Assembly: GCF_900112285.1 (NCBI RefSeq) | Contig: NZ_FOKZ01000004.1 | Span: forward strand, 1 to 64,000 | Reading direction: 5' to 3' | DNA from: Polaromonas sp. OV174 | Lineage (GTDB): Bacteria; Pseudomonadota; Gammaproteobacteria; Burkholderiales; Burkholderiaceae_C | Length of the DNA: 64,000 nt | Shown: one piece after another, positions 26,914 through 38,908 of the stretch | Position numbering within the stretch: position 1 is the stretch's first letter | How the letters are laid out: each line of letters begins with the position of its first letter | Notes under the pieces: model-generated | The model's input: the letters and a program-made list of their open reading frames with translations, nothing else | Told to the model about the DNA's origin: nothing | Database searches by the model: none | Translations under genes and position numbers: made by a program

Positions 26914-27188
26914 AAGAATGCTTTTGTACTCTTTTTCAAAAACCTTGGACCAGACCCAATAATGCTGGGGATAACTTTTTAGCAAGTCATGACTTATCCA
27001 CAGAAGCAGATGACAATCGAAAGTTGTTCCTGTCCGACAGGATACTTCCGGGGCCTCTGGGCACAAGGTTAAACAAACGCCAAGTATTTGATTTAAAAGG
27101 GAAAAATCACGCTATCCACAGATAGTGGCGGCCCTTATCACTACTACTAATTTGAATTAAAGAATTAAAGATAAATACAGAGGAAGAC
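26914..27188. other. dnaA-dnaN intergenic region with DnaA boxes
   Basis: This AT-rich gap holds a perfect box TTATCCACA (26994-27002), a near box TGGGGATAA (26966-26974) and CTATCCACA (27112-27120) inside the right arm of the inverted repeat. It could act as a second half of the origin or as a regulatory site for dnaN. The dnaN ribosome site AGAGGAAG is at its right end. Confidence 0.75.
27060..27171 (-). repeat. Right arm of the 112-bp inverted repeat flanking dnaA
   Basis: Read on the minus strand it repeats the left arm: tandem TCTTTAAT, TAGTAGTAG (rc of 27141-27149), 20 bp, the box TGTGGATAG (rc of 27112-27120, one mismatch to consensus) and TTTGTTTAACCTTGTGCC. The triplet-to-box distance is identical in both arms. 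Confidence 0.9.
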
Positions 27189-28295
27189 ATGATCGTTCTG
27201 AAAGCCACTCAAGAAAAAGTGTTGTCGGTGCTGCAATCGGTCGCGGGCATTGTGGAGCGCAGGCACACTTTGCCGATTCTGGCGAATGTGCTGATCCGTA
27301 AAACCGGTCCCCAGTTGCAGCTCACGACGAGCGATCTTGAAATTCAGATCCGCACCACAGCCGAACTCGATGGCGACGCCGGCAACTTCACCACCACGGT
27401 AGGTGCGCGCAAGCTCATAGACATTCTGCGTTCCATGCCCAGCGACCAAACCGTATCGCTGGAGTCGGCGCAAAACAAGCTGATCCTGAAAGGCGGAAAA
27501 AGCCGCTTTACTTTGCAGACGTTGCCGGCGGAAGACTTTCCGCTGGTGCAAGAGGCCGCCAATTTTGGTCCGGCCTTCGCGGTACCGCAAAAAGTGCTCA
27601 AGGAATTGCTGAATCAGGTGTCGTTTGCCATGGCGGTGCATGACATTCGCTACTACCTCAACGGTATTTTGTTTGTTGCCGAAGGCAAGCAGCTGAGCCT
27701 GGTCGCCACCGACGGCCACAGGCTGGCCTTTTCTTCCGCCACGCTGGATGTTGAAGTGCCCAAGCAGGAAGTCATCTTGCCGCGCAAGACGGTGCTGGAA
27801 ATGCAGCGCCTGCTCAGCGACAAGGAAGGCGCGATCGAAATGCAATTTGCCGGCAACCAAGCCAAGTTCAGTTTTGAGGGCATGGAGTTTGTGACGAAGC
27901 TGGTCGAAGGCAAATTCCCCGACTACAACCGCGTGATTCCCAAAAACCACAAGAACATCATCACGCTGGGCCGCGTGCCCCTGCTGGCCAGCCTGCAGCG
28001 CACCGCGATTTTGACCAGCGAAAAGTTCAAGGGCGTGCGACTGAACATCGAGCCCGGCACTTTGCGTGTGGCCTCGAACAACGCCGAGCAGGAAGAAGCG
28101 GTCGACGAGCTGGATATCGATTACGGCGGCGACGCCATCGAAATCGGCTTCAACGTCACCTACCTGATTGATGCGCTGGCCAATATGGACCAGGACATGG
28201 TGAAAATCGAGCTGGCGGACTCCAATAGCTCGGCCCTGCTCACCATTCCCGACGACACGGCTTTCAAATATGTCGTGATGCCGATGCGAATTTGA
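27189..28295 (+). CDS. dnaN: DNA polymerase III beta sliding clamp
   Basis: A 368-residue sliding clamp with three repeated domains. It begins MIVLKATQEKVLSVLQSVAG and ends with the conserved YVVMPMRI, which forms the edge of the partner-binding pocket. The dimer encircles DNA and tethers polymerases. Length and position after dnaA are standard. Start supported by AGAGGAAG upstream. Confidence 0.98.
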   Translation: MIVLKATQEKVLSVLQSVAGIVERRHTLPILANVLIRKTGPQLQLTTSDLEIQIRTTAELDGDAGNFTTTVGARKLIDILRSMPSDQTVSLESAQNKLILKGGKSRFTLQTLPAEDFPLVQEAANFGPAFAVPQKVLKELLNQVSFAMAVHDIRYYLNGILFVAEGKQLSLVATDGHRLAFSSATLDVEVPKQEVILPRKTVLEMQRLLSDKEGAIEMQFAGNQAKFSFEGMEFVTKLVEGKFPDYNRVIPKNHKNIITLGRVPLLASLQRTAILTSEKFKGVRLNIEPGTLRVASNNAEQEEAVDELDIDYGGDAIEIGFNVTYLIDALANMDQDMVKIELADSNSSALLTIPDDTAFKYVVMPMRI

Positions 28296-28390
28296 CGCGC
28301 GGCTTGCACCAGAGCGCGTCAAAAACTGCCAACAGACCCGCTTGCCGAAGCGGGTTTGGTCATTGAAGAGATTGAAGAAATTGGGAATAG

Positions 28391-31021
<2,631 letters not shown>

Positions 31022-31039
31022 TAGGCAGGTGGGGTTTCC

Positions 31040-31645
31040 GTGAGTCTCACCGCCGTCATCGACTTTGAGACCACCGGTATTTCGCCCGCCTGCGGCGACC
31101 GTGCCACCGAGGTGGCCATCGTGCTGCTGGAAAACGGCCGGGTGGTGGACCGCTTCCAGAGCCTGATGAATGCCGGCGTGCGCATTCCGGCCTTCATCAC
31201 CCAGCTCACCGGCATCACCAATGCCATGGTGGCCGCCGCGCCGGCTGCGGAAAAAGTGATGGGCGAGGCCAGCCGCTTTGTGGGCCAGGCGCCGCTGGTG
31301 GCGCACAACGCCGCCTTTGACCGCAAGTTCTGGCAGGCCGAATTGCAGCGCGCCGGGCTGGATGCGCCGCAGCCTTTTATCTGCACCTTGCTGCTGTCAC
31401 GCCGACTTTATCCACAGGCGCCCAATCACAAGCTGGGCTCGCTGGTCGATTACCACCGCTTGCCGAAAACCGGCCAGGCGCACCGGGCGCTGGCCGATGC
31501 CGAAATGGCCGCCGAGTTGCTGGGCCAGATTCAGCGCGATCTGCAGTCCCGTCACGGCGTGGCCGGCATGGATCACGCCTTGTTGATGGCCTTGCAGCGC
31601 TGCGCCAAATCCGCCGTCAACAGCTTTATGGCGCGCTATGCGTAG
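31040..31645 (+). CDS. 3'-5' exonuclease, DNA polymerase III epsilon-like
   Basis: A 201-residue DEDDh exonuclease. The motifs are DFETTG (residues 7-12), HNAAFDRKF and HRALADAEMAAELL, which supply the four acidic ligands and the histidine. It is shorter than DnaQ and lacks the polymerase-binding tail, so it is more likely an accessory repair or RNA-processing exonuclease. It starts with GTG 18 bp after gyrB and is probably co-transcribed with it. Confidence 0.88.
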   Translation: MSLTAVIDFETTGISPACGDRATEVAIVLLENGRVVDRFQSLMNAGVRIPAFITQLTGITNAMVAAAPAAEKVMGEASRFVGQAPLVAHNAAFDRKFWQAELQRAGLDAPQPFICTLLLSRRLYPQAPNHKLGSLVDYHRLPKTGQAHRALADAEMAAELLGQIQRDLQSRHGVAGMDHALLMALQRCAKSAVNSFMARYA

Positions 31646-31659
31646 TCATCACTTTCAAA

Positions 31660-31714
31660 TTGCTATTGTTTTTGTAGCTGGTGGTGCTCTAGCCATATGC
31701 CATAGAGCCCTAAA
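31660..31714 (+). repeat. Copy of the AATAGC interspersed repeat
   Basis: The copy reads TTGCTATTGTTTTTGTAGC, then TGGTGGTGCTCTAGCC and CATAGAGCCCTAAAA. It sits between the exonuclease gene and the DAHP synthase gene. Confidence 0.65.
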
Positions 31715-31731
31715 ACACTCATCATTTCGCC

Positions 31732-32832
31732 ATGAATACCCACGTCCACCCCGCCACGCCACCGTCCACCCATGACAGCACCCGTATCGACGACCTGCGC
31801 ATCAGCGCCGTGCGTCCGCTGATCACGCCGGCCTTGCTGGAGGAGTGGCTGCCCGTGCCCGAGGCCGCGCAGCGGCTGGTCGAGCACAGCCGCGCTGCCA
31901 TCTCGCGCGTGTTGCATGGCGCCGACGACCGGCTGGTCGTCGTGGTCGGGCCCTGCTCGATTCACGACCACGACCAGGCCATGGACTACGCGCGCCAACT
32001 GAAGGCGCAAGCCGACGCCCTGGCCGGCGAACTGCTGGTGGTGATGCGCGTGTATTTTGAAAAGCCGCGCACCACCGTGGGCTGGAAGGGTTACATCAAC
32101 GACCCGCACATGGACGGCAGCTTCGCCATCAACGAAGGGCTGGAAATGGCGCGCAAGCTGCTGCTGGACGTGCTGGACCTGGGCCTGCCGGTGGGCACCG
32201 AGTTTCTGGATTTGCTCAGCCCGCAGTTCATCAGCGATCTGGTGAGCTGGGGCGCGATTGGCGCGCGCACCACTGAAAGCCAAAGCCACCGCCAGCTGGC
32301 CAGCGGCCTGAGCTGCCCGGTCGGTTTCAAGAACGGCACCGACGGCGGCGTGAAGGTGGCCACCGACGCCATCCAGGCGGCCCAGTCCGCCCATGCCTTC
32401 ATGGGCATGACCAAGATGGGGCAGTCGGCGATTTTTGAAACCCGTGGCAACCACGACTGCCATGTGATTCTGCGCGGCGGCAAGCAGCCCAATTATTTCA
32501 AGGCCGACGTGGACGCGACCTGTGGACAACTTCGGGCCGCCGGTCTGCGCGAGCAACTGATGATTGACGTTTCGCACGCCAACAGCAGCAAGCAGCACCA
32601 GCGCCAGATCAGCGTGGCCGCCGATGTGGCTAGCCAGGTGGCGGCGGGCGACGCCCGCATCATGGGCGTGATGATTGAAAGCCATCTGCATGAAGGCCGG
32701 CAGGACATTGTTCCCGGCCAGAGCCTGAAGCACGGCGTATCTGTGACCGATGCCTGCATCAGTTTTGAGCAGACGGTGCCGGTGTTGCAGGGCTTGGCCG
32801 CTGCTGTGCGGGCGCGACGGGCTGCCGCTTGA
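31732..32832 (+). CDS. aroG: 3-deoxy-7-phosphoheptulonate (DAHP) synthase, class I
   Basis: A 366-residue class I DAHP synthase, first step of the shikimate pathway, joining phosphoenolpyruvate and erythrose-4-phosphate. Motifs VVVGPCSIHD, YFEKPRTTVGWKG, GARTTESQ and IMGVMIESHL match the AroF/AroG/AroH type, whose members are inhibited by Phe, Tyr or Trp; which one applies here is not readable by eye. Single gene. Confidence 0.94.
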   Translation: MNTHVHPATPPSTHDSTRIDDLRISAVRPLITPALLEEWLPVPEAAQRLVEHSRAAISRVLHGADDRLVVVVGPCSIHDHDQAMDYARQLKAQADALAGELLVVMRVYFEKPRTTVGWKGYINDPHMDGSFAINEGLEMARKLLLDVLDLGLPVGTEFLDLLSPQFISDLVSWGAIGARTTESQSHRQLASGLSCPVGFKNGTDGGVKVATDAIQAAQSAHAFMGMTKMGQSAIFETRGNHDCHVILRGGKQPNYFKADVDATCGQLRAAGLREQLMIDVSHANSSKQHQRQISVAADVASQVAAGDARIMGVMIESHLHEGRQDIVPGQSLKHGVSVTDACISFEQTVPVLQGLAAAVRARRAAA

Positions 32833-32881
32833 CGCTTTATTAAGCGCTTGCCGAATTCAAGCCAGGTCTGCCCCTAGTCGT

Positions 32882-33526
32882 TTATTGGCAAGGAATGCGG
32901 AACTGCTGGTCGCGCAGTTTTTTCTTTTCCGCCGATATCCAGTCTTGCCTTTGTGCGCCTTGAGGCTGACGGGCCATCGCGTCCAAGCGCTTGATTTGTT
33001 CATCGAGGTTGGCGCAGATGAGTTTGGTTGAGTTGAGCGCTGGGCCGCTTTGCGTGACGACGACTGTTTGCTCAAACGTGGTTTCGCTGTCGGTATTGGC
33101 TGATGGGCGAACCGCGGCCATCAGGTTGTGGTCGTTTCTCGTCGTGACCCGGCTGGCAACGGCGCCTTGGGCGCACGCGCCGTCGCCGTAACTTGTCTTG
33201 CCATTGACGACGCATTTGGTGACCGTGCGTGTGCTGGACTCGCTGGTTTGCGGATAGTCGTAACTGGGTGCTGCCTGATGCGGGCTTGCTGGCGCGGCGC
33301 GCCTCACTGCCGCGGGCAGTTCGCTGGGTGATTGTGGATAACTCTGCTGCTTGGCGGCAAGGGCCGGGACCGGTGACTTGAGTTTCCAGTCCGCCACCTG
33401 GTAGAGCAGGAAAAGGATGGCGACAAAGATGAGCACCTTGCTCAGGGTGCTGAAGCGATCGGGCGGTGGGCTGAAAGGGCGCTGGCGCCTCTCTTCATGC
33501 ATGTAGTCCCGGTCCATCAAGCCCAT
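32882..33526 (-). CDS. Membrane-anchored hypothetical protein with DUF4124-like segment
   Basis: A 214-residue protein with one N-terminal membrane helix (about residues 29-46, VLIFVAILFLLYQV) after a basic, proline-rich cytoplasmic stretch. The periplasmic part contains TKCVVNGKTSYGDGACAQG, which resembles the DUF4124 cysteine motif, and ends with IPCQ. Function unknown. The ATG at 33526 follows a GGGAGG ribosome site. A perfect DnaA box lies inside it at 33333-33341. Convergent with the DAHP synthase gene. Confidence 0.75.
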   Translation of the reverse strand: MGLMDRDYMHEERRQRPFSPPPDRFSTLSKVLIFVAILFLLYQVADWKLKSPVPALAAKQQSYPQSPSELPAAVRRAAPASPHQAAPSYDYPQTSESSTRTVTKCVVNGKTSYGDGACAQGAVASRVTTRNDHNLMAAVRPSANTDSETTFEQTVVVTQSGPALNSTKLICANLDEQIKRLDAMARQPQGAQRQDWISAEKKKLRDQQFRIPCQ

Positions 33527-33650
33527 TGTTGCCTCCCTTTGCTTCTGTCTTTGTAGGCCGACCTTACCGCAAGCGCATGCTTGACAAGGTCTTAATGTCT
33601 CCGGCCACAGCCCAAGGTAGATGGCTGCACACCAATAAATTCAAGAGAAA

Positions 33651-33706
33651 TAAGCCTTTTGCGTATATAGCACGGGCGTCACCAGCTATTAAAAAAATAG
33701 CGTTTT
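33651..33706 (-). repeat. Copy of the AATAGC interspersed repeat
   Basis: On the minus strand it reads CGCTATTTTTTTAATAGCTG, then GTGACGCCCGTGCTATA and a AAAAGGCTT tail. One of the best-preserved copies. Confidence 0.7.
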
Positions 33707-33761
33707 GGTGAACGCCGTCACATAATCAAGCTCTCTTCGTTTTTTGTCTCAAGGCAACACC

Positions 33762-34340
33762 ATGGGCATGCTGATTCTGGGCTTGGTTCTTTTTCTAGGC
33801 GTGCATTCCACGCGCATCGTGGCCGATGGCTGGCGCACGGCCATGATAGGCCGCGTTGGCGAGCGGGCGTGGAAGGGCGGCTATGCCTTGCTGTCCATAG
33901 TCGGCTTTGTGTTGATCGTCTGGGGCTTTGGCCTGGCGCGGCAGCAGCCGGTGCAGCTGTGGATGCCGCCCCGGGGCATGCGGCATCTGGCTTCCTTGCT
34001 GACACTGATCGCCTTCATCCTGCTGGCGGCCACTTATGTGCCGCGCAACGCCATCAAGGCGCGGCTGCATCACCCCATGGTGCTGGCGGTCAAGGTCTGG
34101 GCGTTGGCGCATTTGCTGGCCAATGGCAACGTGGCGCATGTGGTGTTGTTCGGCTCCTTCCTGGTGTGGGCGGCGCTGAGCTTTCGTGCGGCGCGCTCGC
34201 GTGACCGGGCGGCCGGCACGGTGTACCCGGCCGGGACCATGTCTGCCACGGTGACGACGGTGCTGGTCGGCACGGTGGCCTGGGCCGTCTTTGCGTTCTG
34301 GGCGCACGGATTGTTGATCGGTATCCGGCCTGTAGGTTGA
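33762..34340 (+). CDS. NnrU family membrane protein
   Basis: A 192-residue integral membrane protein with about five to six helices. The N-terminal LVLFLGVHSTRIVADGWR and the central RHPM-like LHHPMVLAVKVWALAHLLANG are characteristic of NnrU. NnrU was first linked to nitric oxide and denitrification genes, but most members, including this one, lie outside such loci, so the role here is open. The ATG at 33762 is preferred over an in-frame TTG at 33744. Confidence 0.85.
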   Translation: MGMLILGLVLFLGVHSTRIVADGWRTAMIGRVGERAWKGGYALLSIVGFVLIVWGFGLARQQPVQLWMPPRGMRHLASLLTLIAFILLAATYVPRNAIKARLHHPMVLAVKVWALAHLLANGNVAHVVLFGSFLVWAALSFRAARSRDRAAGTVYPAGTMSATVTTVLVGTVAWAVFAFWAHGLLIGIRPVG

Positions 34341-34400
34341 GGCTGATGCCGCATCGAAGTCCGGCGGCGTTATTGAAGTGGTGGCGTTGGGCGGTTTGAC

Positions 34401-35213
34401 CTAGTCGGCGATGGCAGTCTTGATCCAGGCGATGACCTCATCGCTGGCGTTGCGCGGCGTGTCCAGGTGGCCGCCCGAGACTTCCAGGTATTTGTTTTTC
34501 GGATTGGCGGGCAGCTTGTCGACGTAATAGGCTTTGACCCGCTTGAACATCGGGTCCTTTTCGCCGATCACCGTCATCACCGCGGTCGTGGCCGGCACGC
34601 GCGGCGCGCTCAGCGACATCTCGGCATCGCCCTGGGGATCGAAGTAAGACAGGTAATCCTTGGAGCTGGTGATGATGGTTTGTTGGCGGCCCTGGTTGAT
34701 GTCGCTGAAATGCTCGCGCGAATCGCCCTTGCCGGCGGCTACCAGAGCGCGTGCCTCGTCTATGCTGTCGTGCACCACCTGGCTCTTGAGCACGCTGTAG
34801 TAGGTCACCGGTGAATGTCCGGGTGCCAGCAGCACCAGCGCATCAACATTGCCGGCGCGCACCGCATGGCTGAGCGCCGCGGGCACCCCCATGCTGTGGC
34901 CGACGATGACGATTTTGCTCGCGCCTTGTTCGCGCAAGGTTTTCACATGGCCGGCCACTTCGGCCATGGCCTGGTCCCAGTGGCCATCGAGGTAGCGGCC
35001 GCGCGACCAGGGCATGTCGGGCACAGCGGCCAGCCAGCCCTGGCGCTCGAAAGTGGCTTTCATGGGGCTGAAATTGGGGTCCATATTGTTGCCCGGGCTT
35101 TTGCCGTGCAGCATCAGCACGCCGATGCGCGGCTGGGCATGGGCGGCGTTACTGCCAAAACCAAAGACGACGGCAAGGCAAAGGCTGAGGACCAAGAGCA
35201 GGCGATGACGCAT
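34401..35213 (-). CDS. Exported alpha/beta hydrolase
   Basis: A 270-residue protein with a signal peptide (RHRLLLVLSLCLAVVFGFG, cleavage probably after AHA). The mature part has the alpha/beta-hydrolase nucleophile elbow GHSMG and a candidate catalytic histidine in SGGHLDTPRN. It should act as an esterase or related enzyme in the periplasm. The start at ATG 35213 places the signal peptide at the N terminus. No operon partner; substrate unknown. Confidence 0.82.
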   Translation of the reverse strand: MRHRLLLVLSLCLAVVFGFGSNAAHAQPRIGVLMLHGKSPGNNMDPNFSPMKATFERQGWLAAVPDMPWSRGRYLDGHWDQAMAEVAGHVKTLREQGASKIVIVGHSMGVPAALSHAVRAGNVDALVLLAPGHSPVTYYSVLKSQVVHDSIDEARALVAAGKGDSREHFSDINQGRQQTIITSSKDYLSYFDPQGDAEMSLSAPRVPATTAVMTVIGEKDPMFKRVKAYYVDKLPANPKNKYLEVSGGHLDTPRNASDEVIAWIKTAIAD

Positions 35214-35445
35214 GGCGGGACTTTCTGGTGGATCAGGCGCTGGCAGGGTTTGAACCCATGCTGTCATGGGTTCGCGGTGGCAGTCGGCTCAATTTAGCGG
35301 CATCCGTCAGCCGTGTCAGTCGGGTTTTCACGCGGGCGCGGCCAGCCCTGAGAGGCCCAGGCTGGTTGGATTTTTGGGGCCACAGGGCCATACTGGGGCC
35401 GCTGGCGGAACGCGGTGTTCGGCCCGCACTCGAGGAGAAAACACC

Positions 35446-35787
35446 ATGCTGGACTGGGTTGGATACCGTAAGGAGTTGATGGGCAGCATCGGGGAGGTGG
35501 GGCGTTTGAGCCCCGACACGCTCAAGGGCTACCAGGTGCTGTCGGGGGCCGGTGAGAAGACCGGCCACCTGGACGCCAAGACGCGGGAGCTGATTGCGCT
35601 GGCCGTGGCGGTGACGACACGCTGTGACGGCTGCATCACGGTGCACACCACGCAGGCGCTGAAACAGGGCGCCACCAAGGAAGAGATTGCCGAGGCGCTG
35701 GGGGTAGCCGTGGCCATGAATGCCGGCGCCGCCATGGTTTATTCGGCCCGCGTGATGGATGCCGTCCACGCCAACCAGGCCAGCTGA
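35446..35787 (+). CDS. AhpD-like carboxymuconolactone decarboxylase family protein
   Basis: A 113-residue AhpD-fold protein. The redox motif C-DG-C (RCDGCITVH) with the following histidine is the active site of alkylhydroperoxidase-type members. The start at 35446 follows CGAGGAG. Members reduce peroxides or act as decarboxylases; the CxxC plus His favours the peroxidase-like type. Single gene. Confidence 0.88.
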   Translation: MLDWVGYRKELMGSIGEVGRLSPDTLKGYQVLSGAGEKTGHLDAKTRELIALAVAVTTRCDGCITVHTTQALKQGATKEEIAEALGVAVAMNAGAAMVYSARVMDAVHANQAS

Positions 35788-35826
35788 CGGGCACTATCGC
35801 ACCGGGATTTTTCCGGTTTAAGAGCG

Positions 35827-35875
35827 AAAAATGGCTCTGGCCAAGGCAGAGCGGGCGCAGCCAGCTATCAAATCA
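35827..35875 (-). repeat. Diverged copy of the AATAGC interspersed repeat
   Basis: The minus strand reads TTTGATAGCTGGCTGCGCCC, then GCTCTGCC and GGCCAGAGCCATTTTT. It lies between the AhpD-like gene and minE. Confidence 0.5.
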
Positions 35876-35905
35876 GGAGTTTGACTGGGCCGGCCGGCTG
35901 CTGCT

Positions 35906-36169
35906 TTATTTCGCGTCTGGCAGCTCTATCTTCACTTCCAGCACATCGAGGTTGTCCTGGCGCTCCAGGTTGACCTTGATGTCGTCGGGATTGATGTGGA
36001 TGTACTTGGAGATCACCGCAATCAGGTCGCGCTGCAGCGCCGGCAGGTAGTCGGGCTCGTGGCTGTGGCGACCCGAGCGCTCGTGCGCCAGGATAATTTG
36101 CAGCCGCTCTTTGGCGACCGAGGCGGTTTTCTTTTTCTCGCCCAGCAGAAATGACAGGAATGAGGCCAT
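35906..36169 (-). CDS. minE: Cell division topological specificity factor MinE
   Basis: An 87-residue MinE. The N-terminal amphipathic membrane-targeting helix ([24 protein letters not shown] region) precedes the MinD-stimulating helix and the dimerisation domain with [14 protein letters not shown]. MinE drives the pole-to-pole oscillation of MinCD. It starts 6 bp after minD in the minC-minD-minE operon. Confidence 0.96.
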   Translation of the reverse strand: MASFLSFLLGEKKKTASVAKERLQIILAHERSGRHSHEPDYLPALQRDLIAVISKYIHINPDDIKVNLERQDNLDVLEVKIELPDAK

Positions 36170-36175
36170 GGTGTT

Positions 36176-36991
36176 TTATTTCCCCCCGAACAGGCGCTTG
36201 AGAAAACCGGGTTTTTGGGCGTCGGTAAAGCGCATCGGCTTGTCTTCGCCCATGAAACGGTCGATCACGTCTTTGTAGGCTTCGGAGACATCACTGCCCG
36301 CCATGTGCACCGCCGGCACGCCCTGGTTGGAGGCTTGCAGCACCGCCTCGGACTCGGGAATCACGCCTATCAGCTTGATGCGCAGGATGTCCTGGATGTC
36401 TTCGAGCGAGAGCATTTGCCCCTGGTCGACCCGGCTGGGGTTGTAGCGGGTGATCAAGAGGTGTTCCTTGATCGGGTCGTCGCCGTTGATGGCGCGCTGG
36501 GTCTTGCTGGCCAGCATGCCCAGGATGCGGTCGGAGTCGCGCACCGAGGAGACCTCGGGGTTGGTCACCACCAGGGCTTCGTCGGCGAAATGCATGGCCA
36601 TCAGGGCGCCGGTTTCTATGCCGGCGGGCGAGTCGCAGACGATGTATTCAAAGTCCATGGCGGCCAGATCCTGCAGGATTTTCTCCACGCCGGCCTGGGT
36701 CAATGCGTCCTTGTCGCGGGTCTGCGAGGCCGCCAGCACAAACAGGGTGGGGCACTGCTTGTCCTTGATGAGGGCCTGGTTCAGCGTGGCCTCGCCCTGG
36801 ATGACGTTGACCAGGTCGTAGACCACGCGGCGTTCGCAACCCATGATGAGGTCCAGGTTGCGCAGGCCGACGTCGAAATCTATGACGGCGGTTTTGTGGC
36901 CGCGTAGCGCCAGGCCGGTGGCAAAGCTGGCGCTGGTGGTGGTTTTGCCCACGCCGCCCTTGCCGGAGGTGACCACAATGATTTTTGCCAT
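36176..36991 (-). CDS. minD: Septum site-determining ATPase MinD
   Basis: A 271-residue ParA/MinD ATPase. The deviant Walker A KGGVGKTT lies at about residues 11-18 and the C terminus ends in the amphipathic membrane helix KPGFLKRLFGGK. It recruits MinC to the membrane and is released by MinE. The start at ATG 36991 gives the standard MAKIIVVTSGKGGVGK. Confidence 0.97.
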   Translation of the reverse strand: MAKIIVVTSGKGGVGKTTTSASFATGLALRGHKTAVIDFDVGLRNLDLIMGCERRVVYDLVNVIQGEATLNQALIKDKQCPTLFVLAASQTRDKDALTQAGVEKILQDLAAMDFEYIVCDSPAGIETGALMAMHFADEALVVTNPEVSSVRDSDRILGMLASKTQRAINGDDPIKEHLLITRYNPSRVDQGQMLSLEDIQDILRIKLIGVIPESEAVLQASNQGVPAVHMAGSDVSEAYKDVIDRFMGEDKPMRFTDAQKPGFLKRLFGGK

Positions 36992-37082
36992 TTGTAAAAG
37001 TCCTTTTGAAAACAAAGAAGGGTGTCGGGGACGGGTGGATGCGGGTTCGCGCCTTAGGCGAAACGAGGGCTGCGGGAGCGCT

Positions 37083-37844
37083 TCATGTCAGCACACTCAT
37101 CACCAGCTTGTCGCCCTCGGGGCCTGGCACCAGCCGCACTTGCGTGGGATGGCCGGCCACGCCGGGTGGCAGCGGATTTTCACTGGTGCGGTAAACGCCG
37201 GCGATGGACAGCAGCTCGGCCTCCAGCGCCAACGCAAAGATGCGCGCCTCGGTGTTGCCGCGCGCGCCGGCCATGGCCTTGCCGCGTAGCGGCGCATAGA
37301 CATGGATGTGGCCGTCGGCAATCACTTCGGCGCCGGCATTGACCATGGCCAGCACGATCAGGTCGCGGCCACGGGCATAGACCTGCTGGCCAGAGCGCAG
37401 CGGCTTGTCTATGACCAGGGCGCCCAAAGGCGCTGCCGGGGTGGGCGCAGGAGCCGGTTCGCTGGGCGGCGGCGGGACATGGCGGGGGCTGGTCAGGTGG
37501 GCGTCTGGCGCCGGCAGCAGGCCGGCTTGCAGGGCGGCTGCCATTTGCGCGGGGTTGCCGTTTTTGACGGAAATCGGCACCAGCTGGTAATGGCCCAGGA
37601 GGCTGATGAGGGCGGAAAAATCGATCGCGTTGCTGTCATCGGCGCCTGGCTTGGCTTGCAGCGGCGCCAGATCGATCATCAGCGCGTCCTGGTCGAAGAA
37701 ATCGGGCGTGTCGCCGAAGCGCTGTGCCAGTTCGCGCGCGAGCGCCTCAAGGTCGGTGGATTTGAGCAGCAGCGCCACCAGCGGCAGGTTGGCACTTTTG
37801 ATCTCAAAAGTGACGGGGGCCGTGGCCGGGATGGCAACAGTCAT
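37083..37844 (-). CDS. minC: Septum site-determining protein MinC
   Basis: A 253-residue MinC, the inhibitor of FtsZ ring assembly. The N-terminal FtsZ-binding domain and the C-terminal beta-helix (SGQQVYARGRDLIVLAMVNAG, ADGHIHVYAPLRGKA) are joined by a linker rich in Pro and Ala (about residues 125-150). First gene of minCDE; the gap to minD is about 90 bp. The ATG at 37844 was chosen over an upstream TTG. Confidence 0.95.
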   Translation of the reverse strand: MTVAIPATAPVTFEIKSANLPLVALLLKSTDLEALARELAQRFGDTPDFFDQDALMIDLAPLQAKPGADDSNAIDFSALISLLGHYQLVPISVKNGNPAQMAAALQAGLLPAPDAHLTSPRHVPPPPSEPAPAPTPAAPLGALVIDKPLRSGQQVYARGRDLIVLAMVNAGAEVIADGHIHVYAPLRGKAMAGARGNTEARIFALALEAELLSIAGVYRTSENPLPPGVAGHPTQVRLVPGPEGDKLVMSVLT

Positions 37845-38089
37845 GGGCAATGCCGGGTCAGGGGCGCGACGTGGCGTGGGTGGGGTTGGCCGGCCTGGCT
37901 GCGGCTGGCGCCTGGCCGCTCACCGGAGCGGCCTTTTTTTGTCTGGGAAGGATGGTGCATTGAATGCATGCGGATTGCGCTCACATAAAAACTTGAGAAC
38001 AAAAAAGCCATTATCCCGGAACTTGCGGGATGTTTTGGAGCAGATGCTTGTAAGCGCCTGTTTACGTTGGCGCGAGGCGCTGGCCGGCC

Positions 38090-38908
38090 TTATAGATGGA
38101 TCTCGGCCGCCAGCGGGGCATGGTCTGACAGATGCGACCAGGGTTTGCTGGGCAGCACCACGGGGGCATGGGCCAGCGCATTGCGCACGTAGATGCGGTC
38201 CAGTCGCAGCAACGGCAGGCGCGCCGGAAAGGTGCGCGCCGCCTGGCCGTGGGCTTGCACGAACACCTCGTGCAGGTCGGCGCCGCGCTTGAGCTGGGCG
38301 TGGGCACGGTGGCGCCAGTCATTGAAGTCGCCGGCCACCACCAGGGGCGCGCGGGCCGGGATGTCTTTGCGCACCAGATCGCACAGCATCTTGATCTGCT
38401 GGGTGCGATGGGCTTCCATCAGGCCCAGGTGCACGCAGATGGCATGGATGTTTTTGCTGTGGCCAGGCAGTTGCAGCTCGCAGTGCAAGAGGCCGCGCCG
38501 TTCCGGGCCGCTGATGGAGACATCGTGGTTTTCGAAACGCACGATGGGAAATTTGGACAGCACGGCGTTGCCATGGTGGCCGTTGGTGTAGACGGCGTTG
38601 CGGCCGTAGGCAAATTCGGGCCAGATCGTGTCGGCCAGAAATTCGTAATGCGGCGCGTCGGGGTAGTTGTCGAACTTTTCGGCGTGCTTGCGGTGGGTGC
38701 CCGTGACCTCTTGCAGAAACACCACATCCGCACCCACGCTGCGTACGGCTTCGCGCAATTCGGTGAGTATGAATTTGCGGTTGAAAAACGTGAAGCCCTT
38801 GTGGATGTTGACGGTCAGAACCTTGAAGGAGAACGCCGCATCGGCGCTGGTCGCGGCCTTGACGACAGGCTTGCGGCGCGCGCGTGTATCAGTAGCAGAA
38901 GGTGACAT
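38090..38908 (-). CDS. Endonuclease/exonuclease/phosphatase family protein
   Basis: A 272-residue EEP-fold metal-dependent hydrolase. Motifs: [13 protein letters not shown] (metal glutamate), [21 protein letters not shown] and the final [12 protein letters not shown]. Such enzymes cleave nucleic acids or phosphoesters; similar bacterial proteins are often found beside cardiolipin synthase genes, but none follows here. The start is uncertain (ATG 38908 or TTG 38935) because no ribosome site is clear. Confidence 0.85.
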   Translation of the reverse strand: MSPSATDTRARRKPVVKAATSADAAFSFKVLTVNIHKGFTFFNRKFILTELREAVRSVGADVVFLQEVTGTHRKHAEKFDNYPDAPHYEFLADTIWPEFAYGRNAVYTNGHHGNAVLSKFPIVRFENHDVSISGPERRGLLHCELQLPGHSKNIHAICVHLGLMEAHRTQQIKMLCDLVRKDIPARAPLVVAGDFNDWRHRAHAQLKRGADLHEVFVQAHGQAARTFPARLPLLRLDRIYVRNALAHAPVVLPSKPWSHLSDHAPLAAEIHL

